A stretch of 50,097 bases of DNA. It comes from Bartonella sp. F02 (lineage in GTDB: Bacteria > Pseudomonadota > Alphaproteobacteria > Rhizobiales > Rhizobiaceae). A model generated the notes under the pieces. That model made no database searches, was not told where the DNA came from, and saw nothing but the letters and a program-made list of their open reading frames with translations. This document shows positions 1 through 7,771 of this stretch, one piece after another (within the stretch, counting starts at the first letter, position 1; the number at the start of each line of letters is the position of its first letter). Where the stretch lies: assembly GCF_026929975.1 (NCBI RefSeq), contig NZ_JANHOK010000006.1, forward strand, positions 1 through 50,097, in the 5' to 3' direction. Both the position numbers and the translations under genes were made by a program.

Positions 1-509
1 TGATTTTTTAAAAGTGTTGATTGCATCTTTTGTGGCTATGACAGTTAAAAAATCTGTTCCGCTTATATGTTTAAAAGAAAAATAATTGCTTTTATAGAGA
101 GGTTTGAAATGGCAATAATATATTTAGAGAGCTACAGAAAGAAGCGCTAATCATTAAATTTTGTTATGTGTATTAAGCACAAACATGAGGTAAAATTTTC
201 TGGTAAGAGAATGAAAAGAGTTTAAAGCCATTTAAAAAAACATTTGCAATACCAAAAAATCATAAGAGAATTATTAATTGTTTTATGATTTTTTGTGTTT
301 CTGTATTTATAGTTATTGAAGCTATCTGTTTTTGTAAAAAATCGAAAGAAAATACTTCACGAAAAAATGGTGCTCAAAAGAGGCAGTGCGGGCTTTATTA
401 GTAAGAGTCAAATAACATAAAAATGTGCAATAATATATTGATGTCTATAACTGTTTATGTTCCAATAAAGAAATTAAGAATTAAAGAAAAAATCTCAAAT
501 CAAAAATCA
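1..509. other. AT-rich stretch without a gene
   Basis: No reading frame here looks like a real gene. A 14-base segment at 363-376 matches, with one mismatch, the segment at 7288-7301 that covers the 3' end of tRNA-Phe and the bases just outside it. It could be a worn outer attachment scar, but the match is short and AT-rich. Confidence 0.5.
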
Positions 510-528
510 AAGGTGGTCTAAAAGGTGG
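510..528 (+). repeat. 19-bp direct repeat, left end of decayed prophage
   Basis: The 19 bases AAGGTGGTCTAAAAGGTGG occur here and again, identically, at 7216-7234. The unit is itself a near-tandem of a 10-base motif (AAGGTGGTCT followed by AAGGTGG). This copy lies immediately upstream of an integrase fragment and the other immediately downstream of an AlpA-like gene, so the pair brackets the phage genes. I infer an attachment site or integrase arm-binding sites. Confidence 0.6.
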
Positions 529-540
529 ACGAGAGGGGCG

Positions 541-816
541 TTGAGTGAGAGCGATCCATCGGTTTCAGCATCATTCATAAAGTCATCTCCACAGGGTAAA
601 TATTGTGATGGGGCAGGTCTGTGGTTAAATGTGCGAAAAGACAATACGCGTTCTTGGTTTTTCCGTTATACGCACCACAATAAGCGCCATGAAATGGGGC
701 TTGGTTCTGTTACGAAACTTTCTTTAAAAGAAGCGCACGAGCTTACTAGGCGTTATAGTAATATTCTTAAAGAAGGCAATGATTCTATTGTTTTTCGACA
801 ACAGACTATACATTAA
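541..816 (+). pseudogene. Tyrosine integrase N-terminal fragment
   Basis: The 91-residue frame opens at a TTG. Its middle part (about residues 17-75) reads like the N-terminal arm-DNA-binding domain (DUF4102 type) of P4-like phage integrases: a KYCDGAGLWLNV strand followed by SWFFRYTHHNKRHEMGLGS and a helix starting LSLKEAHELT. Full integrases of this group are about 400 residues; the core-binding and catalytic domains (Arg-His-Arg-Tyr) are absent, and the last ten residues do not resemble the family, so this is a truncated stub. It sits next to the left 19-bp repeat, as expected for an integrase beside its attachment site. It cannot be active. Confidence 0.75.
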
Positions 817-904
817 GGCTTTGATTCATTGTGTGCTTGTAGCATACAATAGGTATGTCGGGTGTGGTTATGCTATACAATACTCTTTATGAGAAAAGCG
901 TAAC

Positions 905-982
905 GACGGACTATCGACCGTGTTTCTTAGCGCCCGGCATTTCTTCGGAATGTCAATAAGAAACCTTTAATCGATAGGAGTT
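905..982 (+). ncRNA. C4-antisense-RNA-like nested leader of antirepressor
   Basis: Three stems nest inside each other: CTATCGA (911-917) with TCGATAG (971-977); GTTTCTTA (922-929) with TAAGAAAC (957-964); and 936-942 with 948-954, containing two G-U pairs and closed by a CTTCG loop. The outer 3' strand runs into the Shine-Dalgarno AGGAG (976-980) of the antirepressor that starts at 987. In phage P1 and many prophages the antirepressor is controlled by a small antisense RNA, C4, encoded just upstream. The position, size and a hairpin with a CTTCGG-type loop fit that family, but I cannot run a covariance model, so the family name is tentative while the nested stems are directly visible. Confidence 0.5.
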
Positions 983-986
983 CATC

Positions 987-1712
987 ATGAACACTTTTAT
1001 AGAAACTACGGGAATCACTTCTAATAGTGCAGCCGTTCAGACTATGTCTAGCCATGAAATCGCAGAATTGTGCGATAAGAAACATAATCACGTTATGCGC
1101 GATATTAGAAATATGTTGACTGAATTAAAGGAGCAAGGAGGTCAATCCAAATTGGGATCGACCTATCTGGATAAGCAAGGGAAGGTTCAAAACTGCTACC
1201 ATCTACCTAAGCGTGAATGTTTAATTCTTGTCTCAGGTTACAGTACTGTTTTACGAGCCAAAATAGTTGATCGTTGGCAAGAATTAGAATCGCAAATAGC
1301 AGCTTCGCGCATTGACTATTCAAGTCCTGAGGCGATGATTGGCTTTTTAATACATTTGCAAGGACAGATTGAACAGAAGGACGCCATCATTGCTGAATTA
1401 GAGCCAAAAGCCAAGGCACTTGAAGGTTGAAAGCGTTCTGATGGTTTGTTCGGTTTGATTGAAGCAGCAAAGATGCTTGAAGTACGGCCAAAAGATTTAA
1501 CTGATTATTTGCGTCAAAATGATTGGGTGTATCGACGTGCTCCAAGCGGTTATTTGTTACCGTATCAAGATAAAATAAAGAAAGGTCTTATGGATTGTCC
1601 AGCTATCACTATTCAAAGACCGGATGGAACAGAAAAGGTGCTTCCTTCAACAAAGATTACATCCAGAGGTTTGGCTTGCTTGAGAGAGCAAATCCATGGA
1701 GGTACACAATGA
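987..1712 (+). pseudogene. Phage antirepressor (Rha/KilAC type), split by in-frame stop
   Basis: The first 147 codons encode an N-terminal Rha-like DNA-binding domain ([20 protein letters not shown], then a [19 protein letters not shown] strand). The frame meets TGA at 1428-1430 and then continues open in the same phase to 1710-1712, encoding the C-terminal KilAC/ANT domain (LFGLIEAAKMLEVRP, then WVYRRAPSGYLLPYQDK). The two halves are what an intact antirepressor of about 240 residues would contain, so I read one gene interrupted by a single nonsense codon. Antirepressors release prophage repressors to trigger the lytic programme. The first half could still be made alone; a good AGGAG lies 6 bases before its ATG. 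The stop overlaps the next gene's ATG in an ATGA. Confidence 0.8.
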
Positions 1713-2005
1713 ACAGAATAGATATTAGGAGCATGGATGCCGAATTTCTGTGTGATTTATGGATGAAACTGTCTCAATTTTCTAATCATGAAAGCATTGG
1801 AGAGGAAGAATGCATTATTTTGACAGATATTATGGAGAAAGTAGAGCAGGCTTTAATTGTCAGGCTTCAAAATGAATTCCCAAGTTTTGTGAAGGTTATA
1901 ACCGTTTTTGCAGATTCTGGAGATTCAGAACTTTCCAAAAGCTTGGATCCATTATTGAAAGATTATGATCTGAGTTTGAAAAGCCCTATTAAGAAGATGG
2001 CTTAA
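1709..2005 (+). CDS. Hypothetical phage protein (98 aa)
   Basis: The ATG at 1709 overlaps the stop of the antirepressor (ATGA), a translational-coupling arrangement, and the Shine-Dalgarno GGAGG lies at 1700-1704; a longer in-frame start at 1595 lies inside the antirepressor and is not favoured. The product is acidic, with no membrane segment and no motif I recognise (MNRIDIRSMDAEFLCDLWMK start, lysine-rich end). The first 14-15 codons recur at 4331-4374 next to a second piece of antirepressor, showing that the gene belonged to the same duplicated phage segment. Function unknown. Confidence 0.6.
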   Translation: MNRIDIRSMDAEFLCDLWMKLSQFSNHESIGEEECIILTDIMEKVEQALIVRLQNEFPSFVKVITVFADSGDSELSKSLDPLLKDYDLSLKSPIKKMA

Positions 2006-2053
2006 ATTTATCATGAAGTTTACATCTTTCCATTAGTTAAAGTGGGAAGGTGG

Positions 2054-2400
2054 TTAAACCGTACATTTAAATTTATTAATTTTAGCAAATTCGTCTGCTT
2101 TTTCAGCTTGTAATATACTCACGTCGTAAGCAGCTTGCATGTTAAGCCAAATTCAGCAGTGGTATCAAAAAAATAGGCTAATCTTAGCGCTGTATTGGGA
2201 GTTACCGGACTGTTTTCAGCAACAAGACGTTCTATCCTCGTGCGTGGAACATTCAATGCTTTTGCAAGAGCATAAACAGAGAGAGAATATTCTTTTAAAT
2301 ATTCTTCCCGTAAAATTTTTCTCTTAAAGACGATGATAATGTCAATCAATGCATGCTGTTTTTGTGTAACTGTTGTGATCATTATGACGAAAATAACCAA
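2054..2400 (-). pseudogene. higA: HigA-like antitoxin, frameshifted
   Basis: Minus-strand frame with an Xre/HigA-type helix-turn-helix: ILREEYLKEYSLSVYALAKA, LNVPRTRIERLVAENSPVTP, then ALRLAYFFDTTAEF. Directly after this the reading frame breaks. The second copy at 4375-4524 has four T residues (GAATTTTGGC) where this copy has three (GAATTTGGC, around 2149-2151 on the plus strand). Restoring the T gives FWLNMQAAYDVSILQAEKAD and runs to a stop at 2054-2056. The N-terminus also looks unusual, since the conserved residues normally before ILREEYL are not seen. HigA neutralises the mRNA-cleaving toxin HigB; no toxin gene is visible nearby, so this is an orphan, broken antitoxin. Confidence 0.7.
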
Positions 2401-2950
2401 GTCCTATAGTTCTAAATTTACCGCAACTCAGACAAAAATCACATTAAAAATTTAAGTATTCTTTCACGCAGCGAATGTTTTCTCAATTGTAAATTTAAGT
2501 ACAAAAGAAGAAACTATGTTTTTAAATTATATGCAATGAAATTTTATCCATATAAGTTTTTAAGTGCAATATCTGGAATGATGGTTATGTAAATAAATTA
2601 TTGTGGTATATATTTTTCTTATTATGGATTTTATAATAAAAACTTCAAAATCCGCTGATCATAAAGCTTTTGTATGAACAGACTCTAGAAAAGTAAAGCA
2701 TTTTCATAGAAAATAAAGCAAATAGTTACTGTTTCTTGGTTTTTATAAAGAAATAAAGAAATAAAAAATAGACACGATAAGAAGGATTATAGATATTTAT
2801 AAATACAAAATAAATATTACTAGATTGACAATTATAATGAAATGTGTTTTATTATATTCTGTATGCTAGTGTCCTCTGAGAGGATCATGATCGTATATTT
2901 CATTTTAATTTTTATATGAAATGTTATTGTTTTTATAGGAGATGTATATT
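2401..2950. promoter_or_regulatory. Gene-poor spacer with upstream region of small secreted protein
   Basis: No gene seen between the antitoxin remnant and 2951. Near its right end are TTGACA (2825-2830), a short inverted repeat TCCTCTGAGAGGA (2872-2884) and the overlapping palindrome GATCATGATC (2883-2892). These could be a promoter and operator for the gene starting at 2951, but no well-spaced -10 box is obvious. Confidence 0.3.
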
Positions 2951-3265
2951 ATGAAACGTATTATTTTAGCTGCGGCTTTATTTTCAATGGTGTCTTCGAT
3001 GTCAGCTCATGCTCTTCCTAAAGGAAATGCAGGTGGTTGGAATGCAAACTATATAGCGCGAAACCTTGCAGCGAGGGATGGCTTGGATGAATCATTGATT
3101 AGTAAAATTGCAGCATTAATTTCTCCTAAAACATTTTACTGGAATCGTTATGATGTAACGCCTTCTGAGCATAATAAATTGAGGGATTTAGGAGTTAAGC
3201 CTGTGTGTAATCAGCTTATTGTGCAAAGTAATGGATATGCATACAGAGAGTGTTTCGTAAAATAG
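2951..3265 (+). CDS. Small secreted protein of unknown function (104 aa)
   Basis: I place the start at the ATG at 2951 rather than 2942, because AGGAGA (2937-2942) is then about 8 bases upstream. The product begins with a clear signal peptide (MKRIILAAALFSMVSSMSAHA, cleavage likely after AHA at residue 21), leaving a mature protein of about 83 residues rich in Asn, Arg and Ala. Two cysteines near the C-terminus (PVCNQ and RECFVK) could form a disulfide in the periplasm. No family is recognised. It is the only evidently intact gene in the left half of a degraded prophage, which suggests either selection or later arrival. Confidence 0.7.
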   Translation: MKRIILAAALFSMVSSMSAHALPKGNAGGWNANYIARNLAARDGLDESLISKIAALISPKTFYWNRYDVTPSEHNKLRDLGVKPVCNQLIVQSNGYAYRECFVK

Positions 3266-4203
3266 TTACATGACACATTAAATAAGTGGGGTTTTTATGC
3301 AAATATTGATTGTGTAGCTATTAAGTTGCATCTTTAGTTTTGGCTGCTCTGTAATCTTTGTTCCTAATGTATAACTTTATTTGGTTTTTAATAAAAGGGG
3401 CTTCTTCTTAATTCACTTGAAGAATAGAAAGGGTAGATGAGGCATCAAGAAAAATAAAAACCTCCGCTTTATTTGAGTTGTGAAGAAAAACGCCTTATTA
3501 TGTTCTTCTGTAAGAGATTTACAGTACTTTTGAGGGCGTTTTTTTAGGGATTTATTATGATCATGGACTGACTATTTTTATCTTCTTCTTATTATGTGAA
3601 GTGCTCTATCTAAAGTGTGTTATTTGATAGATACTGAAATTCAAGGCGAAAAAGCTGTTAAGTTTATGGTGAGTGGCAAGAAGTTATGTAGAGATACGTA
3701 AGCTTATAATTTACGAAATTGCAGATAAGTTTTAGGTTGTTTTTAAGAATATGAGATAGAGTTACTTGAGTTTTATTCAATTGATTCATCACCCTTTGTA
3801 ATTATATAATAATTCGACTGCATTGATTAGATTATTGTAAAGCGCTTTGGCAATAACTGCTTTGTAGGTTTGTTTTTCAGAGATTTTTTTCTGTGTTTAA
3901 GTCTTGCTTTGTCAGTTATTTCGGATGACGCAGTTATGCTAATAGCTGTTTATTTGTCTATTAGGTGTTCTCTTTAATTGCTTGTTGTCGGTGTAAATTG
4001 GTGTGGTTTACTTTCGCATAAAAGATACACCACTTTTTGCATCGCTAGATACTCTCATGCAGATCTAGCTTTGCGATCAGGCATTAAGATTGCGGTTATT
4101 TTTGTTGATGTAGTGTCTCATTTTCTATAATGAGCTATGCTATCATTTAAATGAAATAATAATCATTGTGTGGCGACCTTTGCTGTTCAAATTATTACCG
4201 CAT
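3266..4203. other. Long non-coding stretch inside prophage remnant
   Basis: About 940 bases without a credible gene in either strand. A terminator-like nested hairpin lies at 3486-3545. The remainder is AT-rich and probably consists of eroded phage DNA; I could not identify the original genes. Confidence 0.5.
3486..3545 (+). terminator. Terminator-like nested hairpin with T run
   Basis: An outer stem AAAAACGCC (3486-3494) pairs with GGCGTTTTT (3535-3543) and is followed by further T residues. Inside, CTGTAA (3508-3513) pairs with TTACAG (3519-3524). The T run on the plus strand suits an intrinsic terminator for the transcript of the secreted-protein gene, although the long loop is unusual and a small structured RNA is possible. 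Confidence 0.45.
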
Positions 4204-4331
4204 AAGGTCTTATGAGTTGTCCTGCTATTATTATTAAAAGGCCGGATGAAACAGAAAAGGTGCTTCCTTCCACAAAGATCACATCCAGAGGATTGGCTTG
4301 CTTGAGAGAGCAAATCCATGGAGGTGCATAA
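4204..4331 (+). pseudogene. Second copy of antirepressor C-terminus
   Basis: The segment from about 4204 is closely similar to 1584-1712, the end of the KilAC domain: it encodes KRPDETEKVLPSTKITSRGL and ACLREQIHGG before TAA at 4329-4331. Everything upstream that would make up the antirepressor is missing, so this is a 3' remnant of a duplicated or independently acquired phage module. Confidence 0.75.
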
Positions 4332-4524
4332 TGAACAGAATAGACCCTAAGAACATGGATGCTGAACTTCTGAAAGGTTAGCTTATTTTTTTGATACGAC
4401 AGCTGAATTTTGGCTTAACATGCAAGCTGCCTATGATGTTCATGTATTACAGATGGAAAAAGCAGAAGAATTTGCCAAAATAAACAAAGTTAAGCATATT
4501 CTTGGTTGGATAATGAATGAATAG
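4331..4524 (+). pseudogene. Junction: start of 98-aa gene fused to HigA tail
   Basis: From the ATG at 4331 the first 14-15 codons match the gene at 1709 (MNRIDPKNMDAELL). The match ends at about 4374. From 4375 a different frame encodes RLAYFFDTTAEFWLNMQAAY followed by DVHVLQMEKAEEFAKINKV, stopping at 4522-4524, which is the HigA C-terminus in its undamaged form. The frames are out of phase (offset 44 bases), so the junction is a deletion or recombination scar, not a working fusion. In the left copy the HigA gene is on the opposite strand to the antirepressor; here both pieces run on plus. Confidence 0.7.
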
Positions 4525-4578
4525 GAGAAATGCTTTGTTGAAGGCTTATAATTTGATATCAACTGGATATTAAAAAGA

Positions 4579-4839
4579 ATGAAAAGATTTTTTTCTCTTG
4601 TTCAGAAAGATAAAGATTCTACTTTTGGTGTTCAGTTTCCTGATTTTGAAGGTCTTTTTTCTGCGGCCGATGAGGAAGAACAGTTAATGGCTAATGCAAC
4701 GGAAGTATTGTAACTTTATTGTGAAGAAATGCACACAGTGCCTGAACCATTAAAACTTCAAGAAGTTATGCAACAAAAAACTGTTAAAGCGACTTTGTCA
4801 GAAGGTAGCTTTTTGATGCAAGTTCCATTGATGGAATAA
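4579..4839 (+). pseudogene. hicB: HicB-family antitoxin with internal stop
   Basis: From ATG 4579 the frame encodes MKRFFSLVQKDKDSTFGVQF followed by PDFEGLFSAADEEEQLMANA, the typical HicB partial RNase-H-like fold start (GVxFPDxxGxFSAxD). TAA at 4711-4713 interrupts after 44 codons, but the same frame continues with LYCEEMHTVPEPLKLQEV and ends ATLSEGSFLMQVPLMEE at 4837-4839, again typical of HicB, giving about 86 residues in all. HicB neutralises the HicA mRNA-interferase; no HicA frame is visible before it. I read a nonsense-mutated orphan antitoxin. Confidence 0.7.
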
Positions 4840-4872
4840 TGAATCAAAAGTTATATTATGCACGATAAAAGC

Positions 4873-4902
4873 AAGGCTGGAATGGGATTCCGGCCTTTTT
4901 TC
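4873..4902 (+). terminator. Rho-independent terminator
   Basis: AAGGCTGGAAT (4873-4883) pairs with ATTCCGGCCTT (4887-4897), one G-U pair, loop GGG, followed by a T run. It ends the HicB remnant's transcript and lies upstream of the tail-protein gene, which supports the later start chosen for that gene. Confidence 0.8.
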
Positions 4903-4944
4903 ATATTAGAGCTAATAGAAGTTTCTAGAACTACAGGAGCATTT

Positions 4945-5391
4945 ATGCATTCCAGAGAAACGATAAGAGAGACATTTGTTGAGCTTATAAAATTAGCCAA
5001 GACACTTGCTGGCGATAATGTCTTCAATATGCGTGATTTCAATTTTTTCCTTGAGAGAATGCCTGCTATTAACGTCTCAACACAGAGCGAGAATATTGAA
5101 GATGCTTATCAGCATGACTATGGGATACGGCGACGCGTTTTAACCGTTGATGTTGAGTGCTATACAACCTGTGAAGATGGGGCACGTTTTGTTGACGAAT
5201 TAGCGTGGGCTGTTGAAGAGATTTTTCAGGATAACCCAGATTTAAACAATACCGTTGAGACATGCCATTTGCAAAACATTGCTATGGCTTTTGGCGACAA
5301 TGGTTTTGTGGCACTTCATGGGGCTATTTTAACATTTGAAGTTACTTATGTTGACCAATATTCCGCATCAAGAAGAGCAAGCGTGTATTAA
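4945..5391 (+). CDS. Phage tail terminator / minor tail protein, gpU-like (148 aa)
   Basis: The frame is open from 4858, but that start lies inside the terminator; the ATG at 4945 has AGGAG 6-7 bases before it and is preferred. The product starts MHSRETIRETFVELIKLAKT and ends with a strand pair resembling lambda gpU (GAILTFEVTYVDQY), and its size is near the usual 130-140 residues. GpU caps the tail tube and joins it to the head. The reading frame appears intact, but no head, tail-tape or portal genes remain around it, so it is an isolated relic. Assignment is by overall pattern, not by a diagnostic motif. Confidence 0.5.
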   Translation: MHSRETIRETFVELIKLAKTLAGDNVFNMRDFNFFLERMPAINVSTQSENIEDAYQHDYGIRRRVLTVDVECYTTCEDGARFVDELAWAVEEIFQDNPDLNNTVETCHLQNIAMAFGDNGFVALHGAILTFEVTYVDQYSASRRASVY

Positions 5392-5526
5392 GAATCAAAA
5401 TTCTCTCTCTCCGCTAGACATCAATAAGAATCTCCAATTCAAATGTTTTCATCACTGTTCACTATTTTGCTATTTCCTCAATATTTTTTACTAACTCCCC
5501 AATCTTTTTATAACATCTTCAAGCTT

Positions 5527-5850
5527 TTATTTCTGAACAAGCGTGAGATATCTAGAATGCTTTCTCGCTGTTTTTTCTTTCAGTGCTTTCTCTCGTGTAT
5601 TTTCAATCGCTCTACGCACACTTATGACTTTTGAAATAAGGGTATTTTCTATTTTTTGGCAATAAGCTAAAAGTTCTCCGGAGGTTGGCATAAATGTTTT
5701 TGACACTCCATTTGCTTGACCAGTTACGATATCTTCAACACCCTTTTTCAAGGTATATGCTGAAATCCGTTCCAGCATCATGCCATAAGACAGTATATTG
5801 GCGCAGTAAAAGATACTCGTGCAAAATACCGTTTTGCTTTGTTTTTTCAT
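5527..5850 (-). pseudogene. Phage protein fragment of unknown function
   Basis: A minus-strand frame of about 107 residues from ATG 5850 (an ATG at 5916 is also in frame). The region RISAYTLKKGVEDIVTG, SKTFMPTSGELLAYCQKIEN and the Lys/Arg-rich tail look like a genuine helical protein, of a kind found beside phage replication genes. Its first part overlaps the ERF fragment on the other strand, so at least one of the two has been joined by a rearrangement around 5790-5840. I read it as a truncated C-terminal piece; function unknown. Confidence 0.4.
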
Positions 5851-6295
5851 ATTAAAAGTCAAACCGCAACAAATGTTACTATAGAAGTAACACTGTCTCA
5901 CCCTTCGGGCAATCAAATCTCAACAGAAGGAACATTTTCAATTGATGGGCAAGGTAGCAAAAATCACATTCAATCTGTTGGCTCTACTATCATTTATGCA
6001 CTCAGATACCTATTAGGCATGTTTCTTAATGTAACAAGTGAGGAAGATGATACAGATGGCAACATGCTCATCGCAGATATCACACCTAAGCAAATGAATG
6101 AAATCGAAGAATTAATGGAACAGACACAATCGGAGAAAAACAAAATGCTCTCTTTCATAGGAGTAAAAAATCTAACAGATATGTCTTACTAAACAAGCAC
6201 AAACTGTTTTGTTTACTTTGAAAAAGAAGCAACGCTCACAAATGGCTAAAGCTCGACAATCTTTATTGCAACAAGAGCAACAAACGACGGTGTAA
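5800..6295 (+). pseudogene. erf: ERF-family single-strand annealing protein, truncated and frameshifted
   Basis: There is no proper start codon. The frame is open from about 5800 (VKDTRAKYRFALFFHIK) and shows the ERF signature: TIEVTLSHPSGNQISTEG, then GSTIIYALRYLLGMFLNV and an acidic EEDDTDGN. It stops at 6190-6192 (TAC TAA). Shifting by one base immediately restores a sensible C-terminus (QAQTVLFTLKKKQRSQMAKA) to a stop at 6293-6295, so a one-base insertion has broken the gene. ERF proteins anneal complementary strands in phage recombination and normally work with an exonuclease, which is indeed the next gene. The N-terminal part is lost. Confidence 0.7.
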
Positions 6296-6296
6296 A

Positions 6297-6920
6297 ATGG
6301 AACAACGAACAGCACAATGGTTTTAAGCGCGTTTAGGCAAAGTCACTGCTTCAAACGTTTACAGTGTCGTCAATAGAACGGCTAAAGGATTGCCGACAGG
6401 CAAATATGACGAATACAAAATCAAACTCCTTGCAGAATGTTTAACAGGAGAGATAAGCCCACATTATGAAACAGAAGATATGCGACGGGGCATTGAGCAT
6501 GAAGATGATGCAATCGAAGAATATAGCTTCATTTATGATGCCAATGTAACAAGGTGCGGTTTTGTGCCTCACCCAATAATTGAGATGGCAGGTGCAAGTC
6601 CTGATGGTCTCATTGGAGAGTATGGATTAATCGAAGTCAAATGCCCCAAATCAACAACCCACATACGCTTCTTTATCAATCACGAGATCAAGCCTGAATA
6701 TGTAGCGCAAATGCAATTTCAAATGGCTTGTACAGGACGAAAATGGTGTGATTTTGTAAGCTACGATCCACGATTTACTGGCCAATCGTCGAATTTACGT
6801 CTTAAAATATGCCGCATCCACCGTGACGAGGAACAGATTGCACACATCAATAAAGCTGTTGAAGCGTTTTTAGTAGAGATAGAGCAAGATATGAAAAAGA
6901 TCATGACTGAAGCCGCTTAA
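6297..6920 (+). pseudogene. YqaJ-like phage exonuclease with nonsense codon
   Basis: ATG at 6297-6299 directly follows the ERF stop. The frame reads MEQRTAQWF, then TAA (6324-6326), then ARLGKVTASNVYSVVNRTAK and runs to 6920, making about 207 residues. QWFxARLGKxTAS is the standard start of the YqaJ/lambda-exonuclease family, so one substitution (probably CAA to TAA) has killed the gene. Later motifs are intact: RGIEHEDDAIEEY, the PD-(D/E)XK core GASPDGLIGEYGLIEVKCPK, and EYVAQMQFQMACTGRKWCDF. The enzyme would resect double-strand ends for the annealing protein. The in-frame TTG at 6390 could give a shorter product lacking the N-terminal helix, which is unlikely to be functional. Confidence 0.75.
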
Positions 6921-6990
6921 TTCTATGGGGGTGCTCTCTCTTCCTAGCGTCTCCACCCATTTATAACATAAAAGATAGAAAGATAATGAT

Positions 6991-7194
6991 ATGATATTTG
7001 ATGATGGCGATAGATATGTAACGACACGTGAATGTGCACAACTCTTTAGCGTATCAACAACAACTATTCGCAATTGGGTGATGCAAGGAGCGTTTCCTGA
7101 ACCTTATAGGCTAGGGAGGGCAGTGAGGTGGAGAAAAAAAGAGATCTTGGCATTTACTCCAAAGAAAAATAAGGAGCAAATAGAAACAATATAG
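6991..7194 (+). CDS. AlpA-like phage regulator / excisionase (67 aa)
   Basis: A short MerR/AlpA-type helix-turn-helix protein: RYVTTRECAQLFSVSTTTIR, then a wing-like NWVMQGAFPEPYRLGRAVRW and a basic tail. AlpA-like proteins regulate integrase genes or act as excision factors in P4-type elements. The location, 21 bases before the right 19-bp repeat and next to tRNA-Phe, suits an excisionase. The frame is intact; the ribosome site before ATG 6991 is weak (AGAAAGATAA). With the integrase reduced to a stub it can have no excision partner here. Confidence 0.65.
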   Translation: MIFDDGDRYVTTRECAQLFSVSTTTIRNWVMQGAFPEPYRLGRAVRWRKKEILAFTPKKNKEQIETI

Positions 7195-7215
7195 GTAAAG
7201 TTGTATAAATTCCAG

Positions 7216-7234
7216 AAGGTGGTCTAAAAGGTGG
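7216..7234 (+). repeat. 19-bp direct repeat, right end of decayed prophage
   Basis: Identical to 510-528. In this copy the second half is more complete: AAGGTGGTCT occurs at 7216-7225 and again at 7228-7237, twelve bases apart, like phased binding sites. tRNA-Phe starts 59 bases further on. Confidence 0.6.
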
Positions 7235-7292
7235 TCTTAAAATTGTAAATTATAAAAAAATTCATATATTTCAATAAATTAAAAATGAAAAA

Positions 7293-7368
<76 letters not shown>

Positions 7369-7771
7369 ACGTTTCAATAAAATATGAAACGTTTGGGTTA
7401 TAACATTAAAATTTTCTCTGTCTAGCCATCAAAATAAAAATAATTGATTTTTTATAATTTTATCTTTATTATTCAATATGTTAAAGATTTTTTATATTTC
7501 ATAAAATCAATGTGTAAATCTTTGATTATACGCTAAGCATAGTATGAGAGAGAGTTTTTTGTAATAAAAACGAAAAGTAATTGGTTTTTAAGAATCAATT
7601 GAAGAGTGTTGTGAATTGTAGTTTTCTTCATAGAATAGCAGTGTATTTATATTCTATAAAATTAAGTGGACATATTTTTTATATTTATAGAAAATAAGCT
7701 ATTAGCGTGGGTTCTTTCGTACATTGTTTTATTTTTTACTATAAATCATCTTATCTAAAAGGAATAGAATA
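7369..7771. other. AT-rich upstream region of serC
   Basis: About 400 bases without a gene. It should contain the promoters of tRNA-Phe (leftward) and serC (rightward), but I see no convincing consensus boxes or repeats. Confidence 0.4.

Noticed and set aside
363..376. Imperfect copy of the tRNA-Phe 3' end as an outer attachment site
   Set aside because: Only 13 of 14 bases match, half of them A residues; the 19-bp repeat is a better boundary.
5443..5634. Plus-strand frame of 63 codons
   Set aside because: Phe/Leu-rich antisense of a more protein-like minus-strand frame, with no ribosome site.
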